A stretch of DNA of 64,000 bases from Rhizobium leguminosarum bv. trifolii WSM2297 (GCF_000271845.1 NZ_JH719395.1:1936129-2000128); one strand, 5' to 3'. Positions 27,475 through 37,712 are shown, counted from the first letter of the stretch. Notes: generated from the letters alone by a model not told the origin. A program made the numbers and translations.

Positions 27475-28259
27475 AAGCTCAACGTCTCGGAGCCTGGATT
27501 GCCGTTATTCTGGGGGCATCCTATTTCGTCATTCCGTTGATCGGCACAATCGAGTTTTCGCTGCGCATGCGCCGCGGCGAATACAGCCTGGATGCCTATG
27601 AATCGGTCTTCTCAGATGTTCAGTTTCGCGAGACCTTCGGCTATTCTATGATGATGGCGCTTTTGACCATCGTCTTCGGGATGCTGCTCGTCGTGCCGAC
27701 GGCCTACTGGGTGCGGTTGCGCCTGCCGCAGATGCGCCCCGTCGTCGAATTCATCACACTGCTGCCGCTGGTCATTCCGGCAATCGTCATCGTCTTCGGT
27801 TACCTTAGGATGTACAATTCGTCATCCTACCTGCCGCTGACGGGTTCGACCACAGGCACCAACATCCTGCTGGTCTTCTCCTATATCACCCTGTCCCTGC
27901 CCTATATGTACCGCGCCGTCGATACCGCCATGCGCGCCATCGATGTCCGCACGTTGACGGAAGCGGCCGAAAGCCTCGGTGCTCGCTGGACGACCATCAT
28001 GTTCAGGTGCATTTTCCCTAACGTCATGAGCGGCGTGCTGTCGGGCGCCTTCATCACGCTGGCGATCGTCATGGGCGAATTCACCTTCGCCGCCCTGCTC
28101 AACCGCCCGGCCTTCGGCCCCTACCTCCAGCTTGTCGGCGCCAACAAGGCCTACGAGCCTTCGGCGCTCGCCGTCATCGCCTTCTCGATCACCTGGCTCA
28201 GCATGGGCCTGCTCAATCTCGTTTCCCGCTTCGGCAAAGCCCGCCCGGCAAAGGCTTAA
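27471..28259 (+). CDS. ABC importer permease (PotC type)
   Basis: Second permease, 262 residues, with EAA-type loop TLTEAAESLGARWTTIMFRCIFPNVM near residue 165. The ATG at 27471 overlaps the TGA of the first permease (ATGA); a GTG at 27462 is also in frame but less likely. C-terminal helix ends before RFGKARPAKA. Works with the ATPase 12 bp downstream. Confidence 0.9.
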   Translation: MKAQRLGAWIAVILGASYFVIPLIGTIEFSLRMRRGEYSLDAYESVFSDVQFRETFGYSMMMALLTIVFGMLLVVPTAYWVRLRLPQMRPVVEFITLLPLVIPAIVIVFGYLRMYNSSSYLPLTGSTTGTNILLVFSYITLSLPYMYRAVDTAMRAIDVRTLTEAAESLGARWTTIMFRCIFPNVMSGVLSGAFITLAIVMGEFTFAALLNRPAFGPYLQLVGANKAYEPSALAVIAFSITWLSMGLLNLVSRFGKARPAKA

Positions 28260-28271
28260 GGTAATCGGCTC

Positions 28272-29333
28272 ATGTCTTTTCTTACACTGAACAACATTCA
28301 GAAATCCTTCGGCCCGGTACAGGTCGTCAAGAACTTCAACATGAATATCGAGAAGGGTGAATTCGTCTCCTTCCTCGGACCGTCGGGCTGCGGCAAGACG
28401 ACCGTTCTGCGCATGATCGCCGGCTTCGAAACGCCGACCGGCGGCACGCTGACCATCAACGGCAAGGACCAGAGCGCGCTGAAGCCGAACCAGCGCAATA
28501 TCGGCATGGTCTTCCAGGCCTACGCGCTGTTTCCGAACATGACGGTGCACGACAACGTCGCCTTCGGCCTCAAGGTCGCCGGCGCCCCGAAGCCGGAGAT
28601 CGACGCCCGCGTCAAAGAAATGCTCGGCCTGATCAAGCTCGATCACCTGGCCGACCGCTTCCCCTACCAATTGTCGGGCGGCCAGCAGCAGCGTGTTGCG
28701 CTAGCCCGCGCGCTTGCCGTCAAGCCGCAGGTGCTGCTGCTCGACGAGCCGCTCTCCGCACTCGACGCCAAGATCCGCGTGTCGCTGCGCGAGGAAATCC
28801 GTCAGATCCAGCAGCAGCTCGGCATCACCACTGTGTTCGTCACCCATGACCAGGAAGAGGCGCTATCGATCTCCGATCGCATCGTCGTCATGAATGCCGG
28901 CAAGGCTGACCAGATCGGCTCGCCTTTCGAGATTTACAACACGCCGGCAACCCGCTTCGTCGCCTCCTTCGTCGGCACGCTGAACCTGATCGAGGCCAAG
29001 GTCATCGACCCCGATGCCAACCTCATCCAGATCGGCGATCAGAAAATCACGCTGAAACAGTCGGTTGCAGCTCACAAGACCGGTGAAACCATCTCGCTGG
29101 CGCTGCGCCCCGAAGCAGGCTCGCTCTCCGACACAGCCAAAAGCGATACGGCGCTGACCGGCCAGGTCGTCTCGGCTCACTTCCTGGGGTCTGTCATCCG
29201 CACCCGCATGAATGTCGGCGGCAACGTCATCTCCTTCGATATGTTCAACAGCCCGGGCGTAACCCCGCCGCAGGCCGGTGAGACTGTGACGCTGCGTTTC
29301 ATGGCGGCCGATCTGCTGGTCATCCGCGACTGA
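28272..29333 (+). CDS. ABC importer ATPase (PotA-like)
   Basis: 353 residues. Walker A GPSGCGKTT near residue 37, Q-loop VFQAYALFPNMTV, signature LSGGQQQR near 137, Walker B VLLLDEPLSALD, H-loop VFVTHDQEEAL. C-terminal TOBE regulatory domain from about 235. Energises uptake through the two permeases upstream. Last gene of the operon, with a terminator 24 bp later. Confidence 0.95.
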   Translation: MSFLTLNNIQKSFGPVQVVKNFNMNIEKGEFVSFLGPSGCGKTTVLRMIAGFETPTGGTLTINGKDQSALKPNQRNIGMVFQAYALFPNMTVHDNVAFGLKVAGAPKPEIDARVKEMLGLIKLDHLADRFPYQLSGGQQQRVALARALAVKPQVLLLDEPLSALDAKIRVSLREEIRQIQQQLGITTVFVTHDQEEALSISDRIVVMNAGKADQIGSPFEIYNTPATRFVASFVGTLNLIEAKVIDPDANLIQIGDQKITLKQSVAAHKTGETISLALRPEAGSLSDTAKSDTALTGQVVSAHFLGSVIRTRMNVGGNVISFDMFNSPGVTPPQAGETVTLRFMAADLLVIRD

Positions 29334-29356
29334 GCTTCACCAACCACGACGCAAAG

Positions 29357-29380
29357 GGCGCCGCAAAAACGGCGCCTTTT
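29357..29380 (+). terminator. Rho-independent terminator of the ABC operon
   Basis: GGCGCCG, CAAAAA loop, CGGCGCC then TTTT, shortly after the ATPase stop codon. Confidence 0.88.
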
Positions 29381-29456
29381 CCGTTATTTAGATGAAACCG
29401 TATCGGTGAACACCGGTCAGCAGCTTGCGGCCATGTTCCGATGGCATTCCGGCTGC

Positions 29457-30485
29457 TTAAAGGTCCATCGGCCAGGTGTCGGAGAGGCGGTAGCCGGCCT
29501 GGAACGGATCGGCAGGATCGACCATGAGCTGCTTTGTGCCGATGACCCATGCGCGACCCGAGATAATCGGGATGATGCCGGGCTTGCCGTCGATGTCGAC
29601 TTCGCTATCGATGCTGCAGTGAAATTCGGTGTCCAGCAGCGACGTGCCTACGAACCTTTCGCCTGCCTTCATCTGACCCTTGGCGTGGAGCACTGCCATG
29701 CGAGCCGAACATCCCGTGCCGCAAGGAGAACGGTCTATTTTGCCCGGACGGATGGCAACCGCATTCTTGCCCCAGAACACGCCATCCCTCATCTCGACCG
29801 GATCGGTGATCTGGCAGAAGGAGATGTGGCCCCAATCATTGCCCGGGTGCTTGAAGCCAAGCTGTTCATTGGCAGCTTCGGTGATCTTGACGCCCATGCG
29901 GGCGATATCGCGGGAATGGTCCGGGCGAAGGCTGAGCCCTACGGATGCCGCATCGACGATGACGAAGCTGTCCCCGCCGTAGGCGGTGTCGACCGTCACC
30001 GTGCCGATACCTTCGACCTCAATCCTGGCGTCGAGCTTATCGGCAAAGGACGGGACGTTACGGACGCGGATGCGTTCGGCCTTGCCGTTGCGGCACTCGG
30101 CCTCGACCTCTATCAGGCCGCCCGGCGGCTCGAGGACCATGCGCGTGATTGGCTCCTGCATCGGGATAATGCCGGTATCGAGCAGCACGGTCGACACGCA
30201 CATGGAGTTTGAACCCGACATTGGAGGGGTGTCGGCCGGCTCCATGACGATCCAGCCCATCTGCGCCTTGGGATTCTTTGGCGGGACAAGCAGGTTGACA
30301 TGGCGGAACACGCCGCCGCGGGGCTCGTTCAGTACGAAATTTCTAAGCGTCTCATCCTCGGCAATCCACCGCGATTGCTCCCACACCGTTGCACCGGGAG
30401 GCGGCGCGACGCCGCCAACGATGACGTCGCCGACTTCACCTTCCGCGTGGCAGCTGACGATATGCACGATCTTGGAAGTACGCAT
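29457..30485 (-). CDS. Proline racemase / 4-hydroxyproline 2-epimerase family protein, Ser/Cys variant
   Basis: 342-residue proline racemase-superfamily enzyme. These use two thiol/thiolate residues on either face of the alpha carbon. Here the second is the cysteine in [13 protein letters not shown] near 255, but the first position, normally in an M-C-G-H motif, reads [12 protein letters not shown] near residue 88, i.e. Ser in place of Cys. That variant exists among hydroxyproline epimerases of Rhizobiales; a nearby Cys (NSMC) is offset by five residues. Adjacent to the ABC importer on the opposite strand. Likely acts on hydroxyproline or a proline betaine-like derivative; exact activity cannot be read. 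Confidence 0.88.
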   Translation of the reverse strand: MRTSKIVHIVSCHAEGEVGDVIVGGVAPPPGATVWEQSRWIAEDETLRNFVLNEPRGGVFRHVNLLVPPKNPKAQMGWIVMEPADTPPMSGSNSMCVSTVLLDTGIIPMQEPITRMVLEPPGGLIEVEAECRNGKAERIRVRNVPSFADKLDARIEVEGIGTVTVDTAYGGDSFVIVDAASVGLSLRPDHSRDIARMGVKITEAANEQLGFKHPGNDWGHISFCQITDPVEMRDGVFWGKNAVAIRPGKIDRSPCGTGCSARMAVLHAKGQMKAGERFVGTSLLDTEFHCSIDSEVDIDGKPGIIPIISGRAWVIGTKQLMVDPADPFQAGYRLSDTWPMDL

Positions 30486-30959
30486 TTGGGGTTCCCCGCG
30501 CTTATTGTTCGAGACCGAAGCAATTCCAGCAAAGGCGTTGCAGCAGTTTTTGCAGCCGGAACCGCATGAAAATCTCCTGAAGGAAGCTTATGCTGCACTA
30601 ATTAGAATAACGTATACGATCTACGATAAAAGAGTCAAGTGTGACTCTGCCGGGCAGAGCGATGGCAGCACGAACAGGCGAAGGCTTGCGACCGGACTCT
30701 CGCTTTTGCGACCCAAGGATCGACGATTTTCCGCGGGAGCCACCAGCGAAAGGAATGGACTCAGTGCCGTTTGCAAGCCGGGAGCGCTTATGCTGCGTCG
30801 GACACCTTCGCACGAAGGGCTTGCCTGTCTCTGCCTCAGGTGCCCGCAGCGACGCGCGCCGGACGAGTGCCGGGGTCAGGAGTGCTGACACCGGCCGATC
30901 ATCGCCGCGCCGTACTATGAAGTGGCGCCCATACTTTCCGAAAAGATCCGGTTTTCGGC
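30486..30959. other. Intergenic region with a GTATAC palindrome; no gene supported
   Basis: 474 bp between the racemase-family gene and the sugar ABC ATPase, both on minus. It contains ACGTATACGA at about 30610-30619 (core GTATAC 30612-30617), of the type bound by FadR-like GntR regulators, within an AT-rich promoter for the racemase gene. Overlapping frames on both strands lack ribosome sites and family traits. The rest shows nothing recognisable. Confidence 0.5.
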
Positions 30960-31964
30960 TTATGCCCGGATCGCCTGGTCGTCCACATCGAAACGGTGGA
31001 CACGGGCCTGATCCGGCGTCGCATAGACGATCTCGTCGGGCTCGTACTGGTGTTCGCCGAACAGGCGCGCCGTCAGCAGGCCGCACTGGTCGGATTCCAG
31101 ATAAATGATCGTGTCGGCGCCGAGATGCTCGACATGCACGACCTTCGCCGCCCAGGTCCCCTGCTCGCGCGACAGCGTCATGTGTTCGGGACGCACGCCG
31201 ATCGTCTTGGCGCTGTGATCGCCGACCTTCTCGGCCGCGATGAAATTCATCTGCGGCGAGCCGATGAAGCCGGCGACGAAGACATTGGCCGGGCGATTGT
31301 AAAGTTCCATCGGCGAGCCGATCTGCTCGATCGCGCCGGCATTCAGCACCACGATCTTGTCGGCGAGCGTCATCGCCTCGACCTGGTCGTGGGTGACATA
31401 GATCATCGTCGCCTTCAGGCTGCGGTGCAGCCGGGCAATTTCGAGGCGGGTCTGGACGCGCAAAGCCGCATCGAGGTTCGACAGCGGCTCGTCGAACAGG
31501 AAGAGTTCCGGCTCGCGCACGATGGCGCGGCCGATCGCGACACGCTGGCGCTGGCCGCCTGATAGTTCGGCCGGCCGTCGGGCGAGATAGGGAGCAAGCG
31601 ACAGCATGCCCGATGCCTTGCCGACACGCTTGTCGATCTCGTCCTTGGCGGTGCCGGCCTGCTTGAGGCCGAGCCCCATATTGTCCTTGACCGTCAGGTG
31701 CGGATAGAGCGCATAGGACTGGAACACCATGGCGATGCCGCGCTTGGCCGGCGGCGTCAGCGTCTCGTCGCGGCCGTTGATGACGACGGCGCCCGAGGTA
31801 ACGTCCTCGAGGCCTGCAATGCTGCGCAGCAGCGTCGACTTTCCGCAGCCCGACGGCCCGACGAAGATGACGAATTCGCCATCCTCAACCTCGAGATCGA
31901 TGCCCTTCAGCACCTCATGCGTGCCGTAGGTCTTGCGGATGGATTTGAGTTGAAGTGATCCCAC
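30960..31964 (-). CDS. Sugar ABC importer ATPase (UgpC/MsmK type)
   Basis: 334-residue ATPase of the carbohydrate-uptake CUT1 type. Walker [10 protein letters not shown] near residue 37, [33 protein letters not shown], and C-terminal MalK-like regulatory domain ending [24 protein letters not shown] 31964 is chosen because AAGGAAAAATCA precedes it; the longer frame to 32021 overlaps the upstream oxidoreductase. Last gene of the SBP-permease-permease-oxidoreductase-ATPase operon. Confidence 0.93.
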   Translation of the reverse strand: MGSLQLKSIRKTYGTHEVLKGIDLEVEDGEFVIFVGPSGCGKSTLLRSIAGLEDVTSGAVVINGRDETLTPPAKRGIAMVFQSYALYPHLTVKDNMGLGLKQAGTAKDEIDKRVGKASGMLSLAPYLARRPAELSGGQRQRVAIGRAIVREPELFLFDEPLSNLDAALRVQTRLEIARLHRSLKATMIYVTHDQVEAMTLADKIVVLNAGAIEQIGSPMELYNRPANVFVAGFIGSPQMNFIAAEKVGDHSAKTIGVRPEHMTLSREQGTWAAKVVHVEHLGADTIIYLESDQCGLLTARLFGEHQYEPDEIVYATPDQARVHRFDVDDQAIRA

Positions 31965-31974
31965 TGATTTTTCC

Positions 31975-33036
31975 TTACAATCTGACCGGCTGGCCGGTAC
32001 GCACGCTCTCGTCGGCGGCAAGGCAGATGCGCAGCGAAGCTACCGCATCCGCCATATGGCGATCGAGGTCGAGATCCTCGCGGATCGCCCTCAGCACGAA
32101 GGCCTGTTCCAGGTCGCAGAGCGCCTGATGACCGGGCTCGCCCGTCATCCTCATATCCTGGTCGGGCCGGATGAACTTGCCGTCCGGGCCAGTCTCGGCA
32201 TTGTGCAGGCGAATGACGGATGTCTTGGTATGCGTGTCGATATCGTCGGATTTGGCGTTCGGATCCATGACGATCGACACCGCGCCCTTCGGCGACATCA
32301 CATCCTTCACGAAGAAAGCGGTCTCCGAGATCATCGGCCCCCAGCCAGCTTCGTACCAGCCGACCGAACCGTCCTCGAAGAGCACCTGCAGCTGACCGTA
32401 ATTATACATGTCTGCGGCGATCTCGTCGGACAGGCGCAGCCCCATGCCGCGCACCTCAACCGCCCTCGCATCGGTGATCTGGCACATGACGTCGACATAA
32501 TGCACGCCGCAATCGACGATCGGCGAGGTCGTCTGCATCAGCGACTTGTGCGTCGCCCAGGTCGGGCCGCTGGACTGCTGGTTGAGGTTCATGCGGAAGA
32601 CGTAAGGCGGTCCGAGCTTGCGCGCCTCCTCGATCAGCTTCGTCCAGGACGGGTGATGGCGAAGGATATAGCCGATCACCAGCTTGCGGCCTGCCTTCTT
32701 CGCTGCCGCGACGACGCGCTCAGCATCGGCGACGGTGGTCGCCAGCGGCTTTTCCACGAAGACATCACAGCCGGCCTCGAACGCGGCGACGGCATAATCG
32801 GCATGGCTGTCGGAATAGGTATTGATCGAACAGAGATCCGGCTTCAGCTCGGCAAGCGCCGTGGTGAAGTCGGGGTGGATCGTATAGGCCTGCAACTCGG
32901 GCTCCAGCTTCGGCACCGAGCGGTTGACGAGACCGACGATCTCGAAGCCTGGATTGTTGTGATAGGCAAGCGCATGGCTGCGGCCCATGTTGCCGAGGCC
33001 GGCAACGAGGACGCGGATCGGTTTTTCCTGGCTCAC
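31975..33036 (-). CDS. Gfo/Idh/MocA family oxidoreductase
   Basis: NAD(P)-dependent sugar dehydrogenase-like protein of 353 residues. Rossmann motif [14 protein letters not shown] near residue 9, then [15 protein letters not shown] near 90 (EKP motif). C-terminal substrate domain from about 130. Starts at GTG 33036 overlapping the permease stop (GTGA). Encoded in the middle of a sugar ABC operon, so it likely modifies the imported sugar or cyclitol. Confidence 0.9.
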   Translation of the reverse strand: MSQEKPIRVLVAGLGNMGRSHALAYHNNPGFEIVGLVNRSVPKLEPELQAYTIHPDFTTALAELKPDLCSINTYSDSHADYAVAAFEAGCDVFVEKPLATTVADAERVVAAAKKAGRKLVIGYILRHHPSWTKLIEEARKLGPPYVFRMNLNQQSSGPTWATHKSLMQTTSPIVDCGVHYVDVMCQITDARAVEVRGMGLRLSDEIAADMYNYGQLQVLFEDGSVGWYEAGWGPMISETAFFVKDVMSPKGAVSIVMDPNAKSDDIDTHTKTSVIRLHNAETGPDGKFIRPDQDMRMTGEPGHQALCDLEQAFVLRAIREDLDLDRHMADAVASLRICLAADESVRTGQPVRL

Positions 33037-33872
33037 TTGACGGCTCCTGACGTGATGCCGCGGATCAGTTGCCGCGAGAAGATGACGTAGAGGACGAGGA
33101 TCGGCAGGATCGCCAGCGACAGCGCTGCCAGCACCGCATTCCAGTTGGTGACGAACTGCCCGATGAAGATCTGCGAGCCGAGAGTCACCGTCTTGGTCGC
33201 CTCAGACGGCGCCAGGATCAGCGGGAACCAGAGATCGTTCCAGATCGGGATCATGGTGAAGACCGCGACCGTCGCCATGGCCGGGCGCACCAGCGGCAGC
33301 ACAAGGCGGAAGAAGATCGCATATTCGGAAAGCCCGTCGATGCGTCCGGCATTCTTGAGATCGTCCGAAACCGTGCGCATGAATTCCGACAGAATGAAGA
33401 TCGCCAGCGGTATGCCCTGCGCGGTATAGACGAGGATCAGCGCCGTCAGCGTATTGACGAGGCCCGCCGCCACCATGCCTTGCAGAATTGCCACCGTGCC
33501 GAGACGGATCGGGATCATGATGCCGATCGCCATATAAAGCCCGAGCAGCATGTTGCCGCGGAAGCGATATTCCGACAGCGCGAAGGCCGCCATGGCACCG
33601 AAGAGCAGAACCAACAGGATCGAAACAACAGTCACGACGAAGCTGTTCTGGAAATAGGTGGCGAAATCGCCCTGCCCCAGCACCGTCTGATAACCGGCGA
33701 GGCTGAAGGTCGACGGCGTCGGGATCATCAAGGGTTCGCGGAAGATCGATGCGCGATCCTTGAACGAGTTGACTATGGTCAGAAAGACCGGAAACAGCGC
33801 GACCAGCGTATAGGCGCTCAGCGCCAGATGCACGAGGCCGGTGCGGATGGGAGATGTGCGTGCCTTGGACAT
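33033..33872 (-). CDS. Sugar ABC importer permease (MalG type)
   Basis: 279-residue CUT1 permease, six helices. EAA loop DDLKNAGRIDGLSEYAIFFRLVLPLVRP near residue 175. Final tail GITSGAVK. It follows the MalF-type permease by nine bases. Confidence 0.92.
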   Translation of the reverse strand: MSKARTSPIRTGLVHLALSAYTLVALFPVFLTIVNSFKDRASIFREPLMIPTPSTFSLAGYQTVLGQGDFATYFQNSFVVTVVSILLVLLFGAMAAFALSEYRFRGNMLLGLYMAIGIMIPIRLGTVAILQGMVAAGLVNTLTALILVYTAQGIPLAIFILSEFMRTVSDDLKNAGRIDGLSEYAIFFRLVLPLVRPAMATVAVFTMIPIWNDLWFPLILAPSEATKTVTLGSQIFIGQFVTNWNAVLAALSLAILPILVLYVIFSRQLIRGITSGAVK

Positions 33873-33881
33873 GCGCGCTCC

Positions 33882-34829
33882 TCAGAACTGGTAGCGACGC
33901 ATGCGCCGCTGGATGACGAAGAGATAAAGCGAGACGCCGGCGAGGATGATGAGGAACATCACCGTGGCGATCGTTGCGCCCATCGAACGGTCGCCGAGCT
34001 GAAGCTGGAAACCGAAGAAGGTGCGGTAGAGCAGCGTGCCGAGAATGTCGGTCGACATGTCGGGCCCGGCAAGCGCTCCCTGCACGGTATAGATCAGGTC
34101 GAAGGCGTTGAAATTGCCGACGAAGGTCAGGATCGAGATGATGCCGATCGCCGGCAGGATGAGCGGCAGCTTGATCTTCCAGAACTGGGCCCAGCCGGTG
34201 ATGCCGTCACATTCGGCCGCCTCGATCACCTCTTCAGGAATGCTGAGGAGCGCCGCATAGATCAGCATCATCGGAATGCCGATATATTGCCAGTTCGAGA
34301 TCAGCGACACGGCGATCAGCGCAGGACCGGACTGGCCGAGCCAGGGCGCAAAAAGCCATTTCGCACCGACGAGGCTCATAAGCCAAGGCGCGACACCCCA
34401 GATCGGCGAAAGGATCAGTTTCCAGATGAAGCCGACGATGACGAAGGAGAGCAGCGTCGGCAGAAACATCGCCGTGCGATAAAAGGCGACGCCACGCAGC
34501 TTCGGCACCGAAAGCAGGGCGGCAAGCGCCACGCCGATCGGGTTCTGCACGCACATATGGATGGCAAAAAAGATCAGGTTGTTGACGAGCGCATTCCACA
34601 AATCATGGGCCCAGCGCGGATCGCCGAACAGCACCTTGAAATTCGCCAACCCGACGAAGGCCGGTTGCCCGTCGACGACATTGTAGAGCGAAAGCCTGAG
34701 CGTTTCGATGAGCGGCAGTACCATGACGGCGGAATAGACGATCACGGCGGGCAGCATGAAGACGAAGATGTGCCAGCGCACAGGGCGCTTGATCGGGACG
34801 ATATCGACCGCGTTGTCGGTTTGGCTCAT
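33882..34829 (-). CDS. Sugar ABC importer permease (MalF type)
   Basis: 315-residue CUT1 permease. N-terminal helix VFMLPAVIVYSAVMVLPLIETLRLSLY, EAA-type loop EVIEAAECDGITGWAQFWKIKLPLILP near residue 215. Upstream lies a RIME-like hairpin (34967-35019) separating it from the binding-protein gene. Confidence 0.92.
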   Translation of the reverse strand: MSQTDNAVDIVPIKRPVRWHIFVFMLPAVIVYSAVMVLPLIETLRLSLYNVVDGQPAFVGLANFKVLFGDPRWAHDLWNALVNNLIFFAIHMCVQNPIGVALAALLSVPKLRGVAFYRTAMFLPTLLSFVIVGFIWKLILSPIWGVAPWLMSLVGAKWLFAPWLGQSGPALIAVSLISNWQYIGIPMMLIYAALLSIPEEVIEAAECDGITGWAQFWKIKLPLILPAIGIISILTFVGNFNAFDLIYTVQGALAGPDMSTDILGTLLYRTFFGFQLQLGDRSMGATIATVMFLIILAGVSLYLFVIQRRMRRYQF

Positions 34830-34966
34830 GGCTTTTGCCTGTTCTTGTCGACTGGCCGCAAAGCGCAGCGCAGATGGAAAACGTTGCGCTCACCCCGGCC
34901 TCTGCTCAGCGGCAAGAGGCAACATGCCCTGCATATGCTTCGGGGCTGGGAGGTCGCTGCGAGTCT

Positions 34967-35019
34967 CCTTCTCCCCGCAAGCGGGGAGAAGGTGGCCGGC
35001 AGGCCGGATGAGGGGCTAC
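34967..35019. repeat. RIME-like hairpin between binding protein and permease
   Basis: CCTTCTCCCCGC, AA, GCGGGGAGAAGG is a perfect 12-bp stem; flanking sequence GGCCGGCAGGCCGGATGAGGGGC is the reverse complement of the left half of the 20052 element apart from small indels. Located within the operon, like the 48389 element. Confidence 0.85.
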
Positions 35020-35035
35020 GCCGCCCCTCGCCACA

Positions 35036-36295
35036 TCACTTGGCTGGCTTGTACCAGCTGTCGAGGCCCTTCTGGAGCTTCTCGGCAGCAACCTTCGGCG
35101 TATCGGTGCCGTTGATCACGTTGGCCGATTCGACCCAGGTTTCGTTTTCCAGGTTCGGTGTACCGCGCGACAGAATCTGGTAGGTCGAGCGCACGGTCGA
35201 TTTGTACGGGCCGCGCCAGGAAACGAATTCCTGAGCAAGCGGATCGGACATCTTGACCGGGCTGGAATTCAGGCTGAAGAAGCCCGGCAGGGAGTTCGCA
35301 TAGATGTCGGCGAACTCGGGCGAAGCCACCCAGCTGAGGAACTTCTTGGCTTCCTCGGCATGTGTGCTCTTGGCGTTCAGGGCGACGCCGATATCCGGAT
35401 GGTCGGAGATGTAGCCCTGATCGCCGGACTTCGGAACCGGCGGCGGGAAGGCGCCCATCTTGAACTGCGCCTGCGTGTTGAAGAGCGCAATTTCCCAGGA
35501 ACCGGCCGGGTAGATCGCGGCGCGGCCAAGGGTGAAGAGGTTCTGGCTGTCCGAATAAGTCTGGGCTTCGAAACCGTCGCCGAGATAGGGCTTCCACTTG
35601 GCAAGCTCTTCATAGGGCTTGACCCAGTCGGCATCGGTCAGCTTCTGCTTGCCCGAGATCAGAGCTTCGCGGCCTTCCTCACCCTTCCAATAGTTCGGGC
35701 CGATGTTCTGGTAGCCCATGGTCGCGGCTTCCCAGAGATCCTTCGTGCCCATGGCGAGCGGGATATAGGTGCCGTCGGCCTTGATCTTGTCGAGCGCTGC
35801 GTAGAACTCGTCCTGCGTCTTCGGCACGGAGATGCCGAGCTTGTCGAAGGCATCCTTATTGTAGATGAAGCCGTGGATGACCGAAGCCATCGGCACGCAG
35901 AAGGTCGATTTGCCGTCGTCGGTCGACCAGGCGGCCTTGGCGACCGGCGAGAAGTTCTCCATGCCAGGCAGGCTGGTGATGTCGACGAGCTGCTTCTTGT
36001 TGAAGAGTTCGAGCGAGGCATCGAACGGACGGCAGGTGATGATATCGCCTGCGGAACCGGCGTCGAGCTTGGCGTTCAGCGAAGCGTTGTATTCGGTCGG
36101 CGCGGTCGGCGAGAAGACGATCTTGATGCCCGGGTTCTTCGCTTCGAAGGCCGGGATGATCTTCTCCTGCCAGATCTGCAGGTCGTCGTTGCGCCAGCTT
36201 TCGACCGTCAGCGTGACGTCGGCGGCATGGACGAGACTTGCCGACGTCAGCAGGCTGGAGGCAAGCAGCAAGCTTTTCAGAGCAGTGTTTTTCAT
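35036..36295 (-). CDS. Sugar ABC importer substrate-binding protein (CUT1)
   Basis: 419-residue extracellular solute-binding protein family 1. Signal peptide KSLLLASSLLTSASLVHAADV, then VTLTVESWRNDDLQIWQEKIIPAFEAKNPGIKIVF typical of sugar-binding proteins, and GRAAIYPAGSWEIALFNTQA near residue 255. ATG 36295 follows GAGAGGGAA. It heads the minus-strand transporter operon, divergent from the kinase at 36828 across a 532-bp gap. Ligand unknown; the kinase next door hints at an aminosugar. Confidence 0.93.
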   Translation of the reverse strand: MKNTALKSLLLASSLLTSASLVHAADVTLTVESWRNDDLQIWQEKIIPAFEAKNPGIKIVFSPTAPTEYNASLNAKLDAGSAGDIITCRPFDASLELFNKKQLVDITSLPGMENFSPVAKAAWSTDDGKSTFCVPMASVIHGFIYNKDAFDKLGISVPKTQDEFYAALDKIKADGTYIPLAMGTKDLWEAATMGYQNIGPNYWKGEEGREALISGKQKLTDADWVKPYEELAKWKPYLGDGFEAQTYSDSQNLFTLGRAAIYPAGSWEIALFNTQAQFKMGAFPPPVPKSGDQGYISDHPDIGVALNAKSTHAEEAKKFLSWVASPEFADIYANSLPGFFSLNSSPVKMSDPLAQEFVSWRGPYKSTVRSTYQILSRGTPNLENETWVESANVINGTDTPKVAAEKLQKGLDSWYKPAK

Positions 36296-36827
36296 TTCCC
36301 TCTCCTGTGTTTTAAGCGCCGGACGGCGCTATTTTGATCTGAAACAAGCAGTTGGCGTGCATGAGGAAACACCCAACGCCCCTTGGAGGACCGCCAGCGA
36401 CTGCCGGTCCCGAAAGCTCGACGGACACGAAGGCGGATCGCCTGCGGCCGGATTGCGCGCCCTGCTCATGACCAGCATCGGGCGCGGCAAAATGGATGGG
36501 AAAAGCCGATGGATGCTGAGCTTCGCCACCAGCCTGACGGCCGGCGGGTGGTTTTCTCGATCATCCTCGAAGCGGTTCCGGCTTGGCTTTTGCTGCCGGT
36601 TTTCGTGGGCTTCGATCTGCTGTTCCCTTGGACCGAATTAAGGCCAAAAAAATACCAATTGTCCAGCCGAATTTTAACTTTTCGGCCGCCAAAAATTCAT
36701 TAAAAATTTTTATTGAATAAAATCAATGCGATATAAAGACAAATTTTCTTCGTCATTTCCACTTGGTAAATGGTATTTTTTTGGTATTGTAATAAAAAAC
36801 ATGGGGAACGGTGTATTCGGAGGCCCG
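36296..36827. promoter_or_regulatory. Divergent control region of the aminosugar importer and kinase, with TGGTAxx repeats
   Basis: 532 bp, clearly AT-rich in its right half. It contains AATACCA at 36651-36657 and, as direct repeats, TGGTAAA 36764, TGGTATT 36771 and TGGTATT 36782, i.e. TGGTATT in both orientations about 120 bp apart. GntR/HutC regulators of the DasR/NagR type recognise TGGT-based sites, so these may be operators of the regulator at 37709. No gene is supported here. Confidence 0.5.
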
Positions 36828-37712
36828 ATGACAGAGCTTGCAATCGGCATAGACGGCGGCGGAACGAGCTGCCGGGCCGCGGTCGCGGACAGAAACGGCA
36901 ATATTATCGGCCGCGGCAAATCAGGCCCGGCCAACATCCTGTCCGACCTGGAAAACTCTCTTCTCAATATCGTCGAATCTGCCCGCCAGGCGCTGCGCGA
37001 TGCCGGGCTTGCCGCTGAAACCATCTCCTCCGTTGCCTCGGTCGTCGGCGTCGCCGGCGCCAATGTCACGGATTACGGCCAGCGAATCGAAAAGGCCCTG
37101 CCCTTTGCCGAAGGCCGCGTCGTCACCGATGCACTGATTGCCCTGCAAGGCGCGCTCGGCGATGCCGACGGCATCGTCGGCGCCTTCGGCACCGGCTCGG
37201 TCTATAATGCCCGCAAGAACGGCCGGCTGAACGGCATCGGCGGCTGGGGCTTCATCGTCGGCGACCAGGCAAGCGGCGCCCGCCTCGGCCGCGACCTCAT
37301 GGAGCGCTCACTGCTCGCCCATGACGGCGTGCGCCCGACTTCCCCGATCACCGAAGCGATCCTGGCCGAATACGGCAACGATCCCGAAAGCATCGTTGAA
37401 TTCGCGCATTCGGCAAGACCGACGGATTTTGCCCGTTACGCGCCTATCGTCTTCGAACATGCGGCCAAGGGCGATGCCGTCGCCCTCGGTATCGTCACCG
37501 ATGCGGCAACGGCGATCGGCGAAAGCCTTGAAGCGCTGCTCTGGCCCGAATGCCCGTCGATTTGTCTGCTCGGCGGCCTTGCGGGCGCCTATGAGCCGTG
37601 GCTTTCCGAACGCTTTAAATCACGACTGGCCAAGCCGAAGGGCGATGCCCTGCAGGGTGCAGTGGAACTTGCCGTCAAGCTGCTGAACGACGGACAGAGA
37701 GGTGCGGCATGA
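36828..37712 (+). CDS. N-acetylglucosamine kinase-type ATPase (BadF/BadG/BcrA/BcrD family)
   Basis: 294-residue actin-fold sugar kinase. Phosphate-binding loop LAIGIDGGGTSCRAAVADRNGNIIGR at residue 4-29, VVGVAGANV near 75, GTGSVYNAR near 122 and GGWGFIVGDQASGARLGRDLM near 137, all typical of eukaryote-like GlcNAc kinases. ATG 36828 is set by GGAGGCCCG; the frame from 36726 lacks a ribosome site. It is coupled to the GntR gene by ATGA. Phosphorylates an incoming (amino)sugar, probably that carried by the divergent importer. Confidence 0.9.
   Translation: MTELAIGIDGGGTSCRAAVADRNGNIIGRGKSGPANILSDLENSLLNIVESARQALRDAGLAAETISSVASVVGVAGANVTDYGQRIEKALPFAEGRVVTDALIALQGALGDADGIVGAFGTGSVYNARKNGRLNGIGGWGFIVGDQASGARLGRDLMERSLLAHDGVRPTSPITEAILAEYGNDPESIVEFAHSARPTDFARYAPIVFEHAAKGDAVALGIVTDAATAIGESLEALLWPECPSICLLGGLAGAYEPWLSERFKSRLAKPKGDALQGAVELAVKLLNDGQRGAA

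Noticed and set aside
30598..31108. Overlapping frames in the gap before the sugar ATPase
   Set aside because: No ribosome sites, no domains, and both run into the ATPase gene.
33069..35183. 704-residue plus-strand frame antisense to the sugar permeases
   Set aside because: Composition (Arg, Asp, Glu, Gln rich) is typical of shadow frames in GC-rich genes; real permeases with EAA loops occupy the other strand.
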